DNA from: Lentisphaera sp.
GTDB taxonomy: Bacteria; Verrucomicrobiota; Lentisphaeria; Victivallales; GWF2-50-93
Assembly: GCA_020721745.1 (NCBI GenBank)
Contig: DYMC01000139.1
Location: 1 to 6,294, forward strand
Reading direction: 5' to 3'
Length of the DNA stretch: 6,294 nt
Below the pieces are notes generated by a model. That model was not told where the DNA came from. It made no database searches and saw only the letters and a list, made by a program, of their open reading frames with translations. Shown one piece after another: positions 1-5,619 of this stretch. The position numbers were made by a program, and so were the translations under genes. Position 1 is the first letter of the stretch, and each line of letters opens with the position of its first letter.

Positions 1-76
1 AATGTTTAAAAAAGTCAAGACCCCCTTTTATCTTTTTTCTATCACTTTTTCAGGTTTTTTTTATCACTTTTTCAGG
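1..76 (-). mobile_element. End of a mobile element extending left out of the window
   Basis: Read on the minus strand, bases 54 to 21 match bases 6204-6237 at the other edge in 33 of 34 positions; the only difference is the 30th base. Similarity continues more loosely for about 15 bases, with TTGACT here aligning to TTACTT there. In both copies the shared sequence starts with CCTGAAAAAGTGATA and heads away from the centre of the window. At the right edge it leads to a promoter and a start codon, so this edge is probably the 5' end of an inverted relative whose gene lies outside the window. TTGACT (rc of 12-17) would be its -35 box. The family cannot be named from the end alone, and no target-site duplication can be assigned. 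A mobile element end is inferred from the repeat, the AT-rich composition and the interruption of a transposase at the other copy. Confidence 0.6.
33..76 (-). repeat. Tandem 22-bp duplication of the element tip
   Basis: The 15-mer TATCACTTTTTCAGG occurs at 40-54 and again at 62-76, exactly 22 bp apart. Each copy with its adjoining T-run makes a 22-bp unit, and the two units differ at one position. The right-edge copy of the element end (from 6204) has a single unit. The extra unit could come from slippage, from an aborted insertion of a second copy next to the first, or from a repeated transposase-binding site at the tip. Confidence 0.75.
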
Positions 77-81
77 GCTGG

Positions 82-119
82 AAAAAAGGTAAAGGTAAGA
101 GTTCAGCGAAGACGCGAAC
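82..119 (-). terminator. Possible intrinsic terminator of the gnd operon
   Basis: Bases 101-104 (GTTC) and 106-108 (GCG) pair with 116-119 and 113-115, with A105 bulged and the loop AAGA at 109-112. On the minus strand this 7-bp hairpin is followed by a pyrimidine-rich run (rc of 82-100) that ends in TTTTTT. The order, hairpin then T-rich tract, is right for stopping transcripts that leave gnd about 115 nt upstream. The T tract is interrupted by A and C, so efficiency is doubtful. A second, bulged hairpin (129-137 with 143-153, loop AGCTC) lies just before it on the minus strand. Nothing coding is apparent in 77-201. Confidence 0.35.
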
Positions 120-200
120 CCGCCGTAGGAGCGGACAAGCTCTGTTCCGCCTCAAGAACGACGGGGTTTACTGACCTCTTGCTTTTATCCCCGCGCAAGC

Positions 201-228
201 GACCCGTTTTTTGCGGGAAAAACGGGTT
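201..228. repeat. Palindromic hairpin element, copy 1 (3' of gnd)
   Basis: ACCCGTTTTT (202-211) and AAAAACGGGT (218-227) form a perfect 10-bp stem around a 6-nt loop. The element sits 4 nt beyond the gnd stop codon. A second copy at 5521-5548 has the same stem core and a related loop: CCCGCA here and CCTGCG there, both read on the minus strand. The outer A-T pair of this copy is replaced by G-C in the other, so pairing is kept. No clean T-run follows on the minus strand, so it is not a textbook terminator. It may stabilise the 3' end of the mRNA or be a dispersed REP-like repeat. Confidence 0.7.
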
Positions 229-231
229 GCC

Positions 232-1686
232 TCATGCCGTGTATGTCGAGGATGTCGTCGTTCCGCCAAGTTCGCACCAGTCGGTGTGGAAGAACTGCCC
301 TCTGGGCTTGTCCACCCTCTCGTATGTGTGTGCGCCGAAGAAGTCCCTCTGCGCCTGCAGAAGGTTCGCGGGCAGCGTGGCGCAGCGGTATGAGTCGTAG
401 TAGGACAAAGCGCTGGAGAATGCCGGCACTGGCACTCCTAGCTGGACGGCGGTGGCTACCACCTTCCTCCATGATGTCTGGCAGTTGTCTATCGCCTTCC
501 TGAAGAACGGTGCGAGGAGGAGGTTCGCCAGTTTCGGGTCCGCATCAAATGCCGCCTTGATGTCGCCGAGGAATTTGGCTCTGATTATGCACCCGCCCCT
601 CCACATGAGCGCGATCTCCCCGTATTTCAGGCTCCACTTGTATTCGGCCGCCGCAAGCTTGAGAAGCTGGAAGCCCTGCGCATAGGAGCATATCTTCGAG
701 GCGTATAGCGCCTTCCGGACATCCTCTATGAATTCAGTCCTGTCGCCCTTGAAGCTGGAAGCCGGACCGGACAGTATCTTCGATGCCGCGACCCTCTCTT
801 CCTTGACCGCTGAAATGCATCTTGCAAACACGGCCTCCGCTATCGTCTGCGACGGGGCTCCGAGGTCGAGCGCGCTCTGGCTCGTCCACTTGCCGGTCCC
901 CTTCTGTCCCGCCGTGTCGAGAATGATGTCTACGATCGCCTTTCCAGTCTCAGGATCCTTCCTGCCGAATATGTCGCATGTTATTTCGATCAGATAGCTG
1001 TCCAGTTCTCCCGCATTCCATTCCTTGAAGACCTTGTGCAGCTCGTCCGCGCTCATGGAGAGGACGTTCTTCAATATAAAATACGCCTCGCATATCATCT
1101 GCATATCGGCATATTCTATCCCGTTGTGGACCATCTTGACGTAGTGGCCGGCTCCGTCGTTGCCGACCCATTCGCAGCATGGGCTGCCGTCGGAGACCTT
1201 CGCGGAAATCGCCTGGAACACCTTCTTCACGTGCGGCCATGCGGCCGGGTTTCCCCCGGGCATTATCGAAGGACCCTTGAGAGCCCCCTCCTCCCCTCCC
1301 GAAACGCCTGTGCCGATGAAGAGGAAGCCCTTGTCCGCGAGCTCCTTCGTCCTGCGGATCGTGTCCGGAAAGTGGCTGTTCCCGCCATCTATCACTATGT
1401 CGCCCTTCTCCAGACATGGCAGCAAGGTGGCGATTGTGTCGTCAACGGGCTTTCCGGCCTTCACCATTATGATTATCTTCCTCGGTCTCTCGATGCTGTC
1501 GCAAAACTCCTTCACGCTCGTCGCCCCGATGATGTTCTTGCCCTTGCCCCTGCCGTTCACGAAATTGCCAACCTTGCTGGTTGTCCGGTTGAACACCGCC
1601 ACTGTGAATCCCTTGCTCTCCATGTTGAGGACGAGGTTCTCGCCCATCACAGCCAGCCCCACAAGCCCAACGTCCGCCTTCTTCAT
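232..1686 (-). CDS. gnd: 6-phosphogluconate dehydrogenase, decarboxylating
   Basis: This enzyme oxidises and decarboxylates 6-phosphogluconate to ribulose 5-phosphate with NAD(P)+ in the cytosol (oxidative pentose phosphate pathway). The product is 484 residues, close to the usual 470-480 of the long form. Numbered from this start, the dinucleotide fold GLVGLAVMG lies at about 7-15 and NRT at about 33-35 is typical of NADP-binding members. GVSGGEEGA at about 127-135 is the family signature, the catalytic Lys is about 184 in HYVKMVHNGIEY, and the acid Glu about 191. The C-terminal tail HTDW...SSTY is characteristic. Two in-frame ATGs exist (1692 and 1686). AAGGAG lies 2 nt before the first and 8 nt before the second, so the second is preferred; it also gives the usual N-terminus MKKADVGL. 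It is the last gene of the operon, about 35 nt after pdxB. All key residues are intact. Confidence 0.95.
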   Translation of the reverse strand: MKKADVGLVGLAVMGENLVLNMESKGFTVAVFNRTTSKVGNFVNGRGKGKNIIGATSVKEFCDSIERPRKIIIMVKAGKPVDDTIATLLPCLEKGDIVIDGGNSHFPDTIRRTKELADKGFLFIGTGVSGGEEGALKGPSIMPGGNPAAWPHVKKVFQAISAKVSDGSPCCEWVGNDGAGHYVKMVHNGIEYADMQMICEAYFILKNVLSMSADELHKVFKEWNAGELDSYLIEITCDIFGRKDPETGKAIVDIILDTAGQKGTGKWTSQSALDLGAPSQTIAEAVFARCISAVKEERVAASKILSGPASSFKGDRTEFIEDVRKALYASKICSYAQGFQLLKLAAAEYKWSLKYGEIALMWRGGCIIRAKFLGDIKAAFDADPKLANLLLAPFFRKAIDNCQTSWRKVVATAVQLGVPVPAFSSALSYYDSYRCATLPANLLQAQRDFFGAHTYERVDKPRGQFFHTDWCELGGTTTSSTYTA

Positions 1687-1721
1687 CTTCATTTCTCCTT
1701 TTTGTATTTTCGTTGATTGAT

Positions 1722-2861
1722 TTATATCTTGAATCCGAGTCCTTGCAGTTGCGTTCTTGTCCTAGGATCGAGACGTTCCGCCTCGATGCGGAACGCCGGG
1801 AACTCCCTCCTCAGCGGATACGCACCTCTCAGCGCCTCGAAATTCCCGGGGGACATCCTGAGCGCCGCATCATCCTTCCGGATGTCATAGCTGAAATTCA
1901 CCGCGTCGGCGAGCGCGGACAATCCGTCCCCGCCCGGCCTGCGTGATGTCCTCTCCGGAAGCGGTATCCCGTCCGGAAACCAATTGTCCAATCCGAGCCT
2001 GAAGAATCTGCTCGCCGCCCTCACGCTCATCGCAGTGCCGTTCGCCTTGCCGTCGGTCGAGTATCCCGCGATGTGCGGCGTTGCGAATTTCGCGAGCGAC
2101 AGCAGTTCCAAATCTATACCGGGTTCATTCTCCCACACGTCTATCACTGCATCGGAGAGCAGCCCCTTTTTGATGGCGTTCTTCAATGCGCCCGTGTCAA
2201 CGACCTCTCCTCTCGAACTGTTGATGAAAAGAGGTCTCCTGCGAATTTCGCGGAAGAAATTCCCGTCGGCGAGGTGGAATGTCCTGTCGGGACCCTCTTT
2301 GTCGAGCGGGACATGCAGGGAGATTATATCGGCCTCATCTTTGATCCTGTTCAGCGGGACAAAAGGATTTACGCCGCTTTCTCCGTTCCCCCGCCTCCCC
2401 CATTCCCTCTCCCTTGGCGGATCGTTGAGTAGAGTCTTCATGCCGAGAGTCTCGGCCACTTTCGCAACCTTCGAGCCGACATTGCCGACCCCGACGATTC
2501 CAATCTTGAGGTTCTCGAGCGGTTTCCCCTTGATGACAGCCCAGTTCATGAGGGCCGAACAGATGTATTGCGCAACGCTGGAGGAATTGCATCCCGGGGC
2601 GTTGGTCCAGAAAATCCCTTTTTTAGCACAATACGCCGTATCTATGTGGTCGAAGCCTATCGTGGCGGTCGCGATGAATCTGACCTTCGTCCCATCGAGA
2701 AGCGCGGCATTGCATTCCGTCCGCGTGCGGACGACGAGCCCTTCGGCGTCCATGAGATCGGCTCTTGCGATTTTCGCGCCGTCAATGTATGAGACATCGG
2801 CGCCTGCGCTCTCCAGCACGCCCTTGAGGAAGGGAATTTTTGCATCGGCCACGAATTTCAT
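1722..2861 (-). CDS. pdxB: Erythronate-4-phosphate dehydrogenase
   Basis: PdxB oxidises 4-phospho-D-erythronate to 2-oxo-3-hydroxy-4-phosphobutanoate, the second step of DXP-dependent pyridoxal 5'-phosphate synthesis. The 379-residue product has the full D-2-hydroxyacid dehydrogenase layout: an N-terminal substrate domain with VRTRT (44-48) and GFDHID (69-74), NAPGCNSSSVAQY (87-99), and the NAD-binding GVGNVG (124-129) with the acidic residue Asp147 in NDPP. The catalytic residues Arg217 (SSRGEV), Glu246 (ENEP) and His263 (TPHIAGYS) are present. The C-terminal PdxB dimerisation domain is recognisable by YDIRKDDAALR (325-335) and separates it from generic hydroxyacid dehydrogenases such as SerA. 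The ATG directly follows the TAG of the upstream gene, and its GGAG lies inside that gene's last codons, so translation is probably coupled. No pdxA, pdxJ or serC is nearby, so the physiological substrate here could be a related phosphorylated sugar acid. Confidence 0.93.
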   Translation of the reverse strand: MKFVADAKIPFLKGVLESAGADVSYIDGAKIARADLMDAEGLVVRTRTECNAALLDGTKVRFIATATIGFDHIDTAYCAKKGIFWTNAPGCNSSSVAQYICSALMNWAVIKGKPLENLKIGIVGVGNVGSKVAKVAETLGMKTLLNDPPREREWGRRGNGESGVNPFVPLNRIKDEADIISLHVPLDKEGPDRTFHLADGNFFREIRRRPLFINSSRGEVVDTGALKNAIKKGLLSDAVIDVWENEPGIDLELLSLAKFATPHIAGYSTDGKANGTAMSVRAASRFFRLGLDNWFPDGIPLPERTSRRPGGDGLSALADAVNFSYDIRKDDAALRMSPGNFEALRGAYPLRREFPAFRIEAERLDPRTRTQLQGLGFKI

Positions 2862-3722
2862 CTAGACTCCCGAATATGCTGAGAACGCGCCGTCCACCGG
2901 CAGGACCACCCCGCTTACGAAGCCGGACGCCTTGTTGTCGGAAAGATAGAGCAGAGCCCCGACCAGCTCATCGGCCTCCCCGAAACGTCCCATCGGGGTC
3001 ATGTTGAGTATCTTCTTCGCCCTGTCGGTGAAGCTGCCGTCGGGCTTCTTCAGGAGGGATTTGTTCTGCTTTGTGATGAAGAATCCGGGGGCGATGGCGT
3101 TCACCCTCACGTTCATCTTGGAAAAGTGGACCGCGAGCCACTGGGTGAAATTGCTGACCGCCGCCTTCGCCCCGCTGTATGCCGGGATCTTGGTGAGGGG
3201 GCAGAACGCGTTCATCGAGGATATGTTGATTATCACGCCGCTCCTTCTTTCGGCCATCTCCTTCGCAAAGACCTGCGTGGGCAGGAGAGTGCCGATAAAA
3301 TTCAGGTTGAAGACGGACTTCACCCCCTCGGGGTCGAGATCGAAGAAGCTCACAAACCCCTCGGAGCCAAGTTTCTTCATGTCGTCGGGCGTGAGGAATT
3401 CGTTGCTCGTGGTGCCTTTCGGATGGTTGCCGCCGGCGCCGTTGACAAGTATGTCGCACGGGCCGAAAGCCTCGGAGACCTTTCTCTCGGCGTTTTTCAA
3501 ACTCCCGATGTCAAGCACATCCGCCTCGACACCAAGCGCCTTGAACCCCTTCATGCATATGGTATCCGCCACCTTTTCCGCAGCCTCCAGCTTGTGCCCC
3601 AGTATCGCGACCTTCGCCCCGCACTCGGCAAGGGCCTCGGCCATCACAGAGCAAAGTACTCCAGCACCGCCTGTTACGACGGCAGTCCTCTCCCTCAAAT
3701 CCACCTTGAATGGAACCGGCAT
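2862..3722 (-). CDS. SDR oxidoreductase, D-mannonate oxidoreductase (fructuronate reductase) type
   Basis: This is a classical short-chain dehydrogenase/reductase of 286 residues. It has the Rossmann motif TGGAGVLC (17-24), NGAGGNHPKGTT (94-105), structural Asn141 (NFIG), catalytic Ser169 in NISSMNAF, and YSGAK with Tyr182 and Lys186. The long insert ending in FFDLDPEG, the run GFFITKQN (213-220), TPMGRFGEA and the C-terminal SAYSGV match, from memory, the Bacillus YjmF/UxuB group. That group interconverts D-fructuronate and D-mannonate in hexuronate catabolism. It is unrelated in fold to the E. coli UxuB, so no symbol is assigned. GGAG sits 7 nt before the ATG. It starts 13 nt after the regulator gene, and its stop codon abuts the pdxB start. 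Family assignment is firm; the exact sugar-acid substrate is inferred. No uxuA, uxaC or kdg gene lies in the window. Confidence 0.85.
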   Translation of the reverse strand: MPVPFKVDLRERTAVVTGGAGVLCSVMAEALAECGAKVAILGHKLEAAEKVADTICMKGFKALGVEADVLDIGSLKNAERKVSEAFGPCDILVNGAGGNHPKGTTSNEFLTPDDMKKLGSEGFVSFFDLDPEGVKSVFNLNFIGTLLPTQVFAKEMAERRSGVIINISSMNAFCPLTKIPAYSGAKAAVSNFTQWLAVHFSKMNVRVNAIAPGFFITKQNKSLLKKPDGSFTDRAKKILNMTPMGRFGEADELVGALLYLSDNKASGFVSGVVLPVDGAFSAYSGV

Positions 3723-3735
3723 TTCTTGTCTCCTT

Positions 3736-4512
3736 TTATTTTGCGACTATCATCCGGACGTTGGACTTCCTGAAAAACCTCAAAGCCTCCTCGCCAGCCC
3801 TCCTGTCGGACACGACCATGTCAACATCTTCGGGATCCGCGAAATTCGCAAAAGCCGGCCTGCCGAACTTGCTGTGGTCGCATACTATTATCTTCTTCGC
3901 GGCGCAGTCCAGCATGGCCTTCTTCGTCTCCGCCTCGATGGAGTTCTCGCAGGAGAAACCTATCGCCGGGTCGAATCCGGAACAGCCTATGAACGCCTTG
4001 TCCGCGCGCAACTTCTCGAGGGTTCTGCATGCCTGGGGGCCTATGACCGACGCGCTGTTCTTGCGCAGAGTCCCGCCAAGCATCTCCACAGTCGCCGCGG
4101 CGTTGGAATCACAAAGTTCCTCTGCGATAGGAAGGCTGTTCGTGATGACTCTCACCTTGCGGTTGCGGAGCATCCTGGCTATCGCCAGAGTGGTGGAGCC
4201 GGCGTCGAGTATCACATTCTCCCAGTCCTCGACCATGTTGGAGCATACCCGCGCTATCGCCTTCTTCTCGGACGAAGCCACGTTGCAGCGCGACTCCACG
4301 CTCCTCAGTGCCGCAGGGCTCTCCGCCAGGACCGCGCCTCCGTAGCTGCGGATCGCAAAACCCTGCAGGCCAAGATGGGTGAGTATCTTCCGGATCGTAA
4401 CCTCGCTGACCGGCAGTATCATCTTCAGCTCCGCGACCGTCGCACGCTTGTTCTCCAGCAGATAGGCCTTGACCTTCTCTATCTTGTCCGGCGTGGGAAG
4501 CATATTGGCCAT
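3736..4512 (-). CDS. DeoR-family transcriptional regulator
   Basis: The 258-residue product has the two domains of DeoR/GlpR repressors. The N-terminal winged helix-turn-helix is at about 8-60, with the recognition helix around SEVTIRKILTHLG (36-48) and the wing RSYGGAVL (55-62). The C-terminal sugar-phosphate sensor domain has DAGSTT (103-108), TNS (124-126), MLGGTLR (144-150) and DHSKFGRP (212-219). Such proteins usually repress their own operon and release DNA when a phosphorylated sugar or sugar acid binds. It is the first gene of the four-gene minus-strand operon, so control of the SDR, pdxB and gnd is likely. The ATG at 4512 has AAGGAG with 8-nt spacing (ctcctt, 4521-4526); an in-frame Met three codons later lacks a better site. 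The effector cannot be read from the sequence; an intermediate such as 6-phosphogluconate is speculation. Confidence 0.9.
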   Translation of the reverse strand: MANMLPTPDKIEKVKAYLLENKRATVAELKMILPVSEVTIRKILTHLGLQGFAIRSYGGAVLAESPAALRSVESRCNVASSEKKAIARVCSNMVEDWENVILDAGSTTLAIARMLRNRKVRVITNSLPIAEELCDSNAAATVEMLGGTLRKNSASVIGPQACRTLEKLRADKAFIGCSGFDPAIGFSCENSIEAETKKAMLDCAAKKIIVCDHSKFGRPAFANFADPEDVDMVVSDRRAGEEALRFFRKSNVRMIVAK

Positions 4513-4535
4513 CGCATCCTCTCCTTCCGTTCACA

Positions 4536-4652
4536 CGGGTTGATTTCAAAACGAAAAAACTGCAATCGAATCGTAAGCTATCCTTCCGAAGCAAAATATC
4601 AACCCGGATATTGCATTTCTCATGCGATTAATGCAATTGGCTCACAATATCC
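4536..4652. promoter_or_regulatory. Nested inverted repeats, candidate operators of the DeoR regulator
   Basis: The region upstream of the regulator gene holds several inverted repeats. CGGGTTGAT (4536-4544) and ATCAACCCG (4598-4606) are perfect 9-bp arms with centres 62 bp apart, close to six helical turns. ATTGCAT (4610-4616) and ATGCAAT (4631-4637) are 7-bp arms 21 bp apart. GGATATTG (4606-4613) and CAATATCC (4645-4652) are 8-bp arms around them. TTTC-AAAAC-GAAA at 4544-4556, about 32 nt before the ATG, resembles the TTTCG/CGAAA elements bound by several DeoR-family proteins. Repression by looping between spaced operators is known for E. coli DeoR. I see no convincing minus-strand -35/-10 pair, so the operon's start site is undefined. 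Function is inferred from position and symmetry only. Confidence 0.4.
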
Positions 4653-4666
4653 ATCCCGGGTGCCCA

Positions 4667-4682
4667 CCGGCCCCGGGGCCGG
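4667..4682. repeat. Perfect 16-bp GC-only palindrome
   Basis: CCGGCCCCGGGGCCGG is self-complementary over all 16 bases with no loop. It lies in the middle of the divergent intergenic region, just beyond the AT-rich inverted repeats. With no spacer it suits a dimeric-protein site or restriction-modification target better than an RNA hairpin. It may also simply insulate the two divergent transcription units. Confidence 0.6.
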
Positions 4683-4757
4683 GCCGGCATCATTACAAGC
4701 ATCCCGCCTGTCCCGAAACCGAAGGTGCCCGTGAGGCTTAACCCCGATTTTCGAGGC

Positions 4758-4806
4758 TTGACTTGGGAGGACTCGGGTTTGACTTGCGCTTTTCCCGAAC
4801 TATAAT
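4758..4806 (+). promoter_or_regulatory. Sigma70-type promoter of the nucleotidyltransferase pair
   Basis: TTGACT (4779-4784) and TATAAT (4801-4806) are separated by 16 bp, close to the sigma70 consensus. The expected start is near 4812-4814, leaving a leader of about 20 nt before the ATG at 4834. A second TTGACTTG lies at 4758-4765, exactly 21 bp (two helical turns) upstream of the one at 4779-4786. This duplication may be an operator half-site pair overlapping the -35, for example for autoregulation by the downstream gene products, or just a duplicated -35. Confidence 0.75.
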
Positions 4807-4833
4807 CGTAAGAGCAATCCTACAGGAATGTCC

Positions 4834-5316
4834 ATGAACATAGACCACATCCTAGAGACCTTTAACAGGAACAATGTCGCCTGTCTTCTGATTGGTGGCG
4901 TTCATTTCCTTCTCCGCCATAAGCCATACATGACTTTCGACATTGATTTCTGGGTCAGGGACGACGCGGACAACCTTGGACGATGCGAGAAAGCTCTTGC
5001 GGAGCTCGGTGCGGAATGGGGAGTTGGCGACGAGGACTGGGGGCCGGTCGCGCAAAGGCCGCCAGGCTGGCTGAACTCACAAGCGGTATTTTGCCTTGCA
5101 AGCCCTTTTGGTGCGATTGACATCTTCCGCTCCGTGCAAGGGCTCGCCTCATGGGAAAGCTCCAACCTGCATGCTGTCTCCGGCAAAACGGCCTCCGGCG
5201 CGGAGTATAGAGGAATCTCGGACCAGGACATGCTTCTCTGCCAGGAAGCGCTGCCGGAACCGATGAGAAAACTCGACAGGATCAGAATACTGAAACAAGC
5301 GTTGTCGTCAACATGA
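4834..5316 (+). CDS. Minimal nucleotidyltransferase, toxin-antitoxin-like
   Basis: A 160-residue protein with the polymerase-beta-like nucleotidyltransferase fold: IGGVHFLLRHKPYMTFDIDFWV (20-41) contains the GG motif (21-22) and the metal-binding pair Asp36-x-Asp38, and Asp96 in GAIDIF is the likely third carboxylate. The catalytic residues are complete, so it may be active and transfer an NMP to a protein or tRNA. The size and motif spacing are those of stand-alone transferases often found in toxin-antitoxin or abortive-infection loci. AGGA (4824-4827) is adjacent to the first ATG (4828) but 6 nt from the second (4834), so the second is preferred; the upstream start would add only MS. Its TGA overlaps the next gene's ATG (ATGA, 5313-5316), which indicates coupled translation. 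The substrate, and whether it acts as toxin or antitoxin, are unknown. Confidence 0.8.
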   Translation: MNIDHILETFNRNNVACLLIGGVHFLLRHKPYMTFDIDFWVRDDADNLGRCEKALAELGAEWGVGDEDWGPVAQRPPGWLNSQAVFCLASPFGAIDIFRSVQGLASWESSNLHAVSGKTASGAEYRGISDQDMLLCQEALPEPMRKLDRIRILKQALSST

Positions 5317-5522
5317 GCCTACTTGAAAATCAGTCTGAACAAAAAAAGATCGAGGAAGAGCGCAGGGAGCGCAATTCGGATGAACTGGAGCGCTGGCTCG
5401 CCATCCAGGATGCGATAGCCTGGGCCGAGGCGCAGCAGCCCGAACCGCGCAACAGCCCTTCCAGCCGGATCAGGGAGCAGAAGACAAAAAACAACATTTG
5501 GAATTCCAGCCTGCCAGTCTAG
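5313..5522 (+). CDS. Small charged helical protein, partner of the nucleotidyltransferase
   Basis: The product is 69 residues and I do not recognise it. Residues 5-45 are rich in Glu, Arg, Lys and Gln (QSEQKKIEEERRERNSDELERW) and should be largely helical. Then comes a hydrophobic-face stretch AIQDAIAWAEAQ, followed by PEPRNSPSSR and a polar tail. There is no signal peptide, membrane segment or HEPN-type R-x(4-6)-H motif. It overlaps the upstream gene by ATGA and has no Shine-Dalgarno of its own, so it is probably translated by re-initiation at a fixed ratio to the nucleotidyltransferase. That layout, with a strong shared promoter and a hairpin at the stop codon, suggests a two-component complex such as a toxin-antitoxin pair. 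Assignment of roles is inference. Confidence 0.65.
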   Translation: MSLLENQSEQKKIEEERRERNSDELERWLAIQDAIAWAEAQQPEPRNSPSSRIREQKTKNNIWNSSLPV

Positions 5523-5548
5523 CCCGTTTTTCGCAGGAAAAACGGGCT
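5521..5548. repeat. Palindromic hairpin element, copy 2 (3' of the small gene)
   Basis: AGCCCGTTTTT (5521-5531) and AAAAACGGGCT (5538-5548) form a perfect 11-bp stem with the 6-nt loop CGCAGG. The left arm includes the last two bases of the TAG stop codon of the small gene. It is the same element as at 201-228, in the same orientation on the window but opposite relative to the gene it follows. It probably marks the 3' end of the nucleotidyltransferase operon. With no T-run after the stem, classical intrinsic termination is uncertain. Confidence 0.7.
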
Positions 5549-5619
5549 GGCGCAACCTTCCTAGTTATCGAAGAGGATAAATCGCAACCAATTAACAATA
5601 AAGTCGTTATGTCTATTGT

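Noticed and set aside
2..400. Plus-strand frame starting MFKKVKTPFY
   Set aside because: It crosses the mobile-element end, the hairpins and the antisense of gnd, so it is not a coherent gene.
185..472. Minus-strand frame containing RQPVFPAKNG, with the same peptide at 5319-5555
   Set aside because: Both frames overlap real genes in another frame or strand. The shared peptide is a by-product of the shared DNA hairpin, not evidence of a protein family.
1984..2865. Open frame of 293 codons on the plus strand
   Set aside because: It is the antisense shadow of pdxB and has no motif or start signal.
4513..4640. Minus-strand promoter for the DeoR operon
   Set aside because: TTGATA and TTGCAT can be found, but no -10 of more than about half consensus lies 16-18 bp downstream, so no call was made.
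4625..4655. lac-like CRP site around GGCTCACAATATCC
   Set aside because: Only a partial TGTGA/TCACA match on one side; no second half at the required spacing.
3001..4734. Long open frame of 577 codons on the plus strand
   Set aside because: It is antisense to the DeoR and SDR genes, which have clear families, motifs and ribosome sites. Its translation shows no recognisable domain and it reflects high third-position GC.
5313..5522. HEPN-type partner for the nucleotidyltransferase
   Set aside because: The protein is too short and lacks the R-x(4-6)-H motif, so the HEPN/MNT label was not used.
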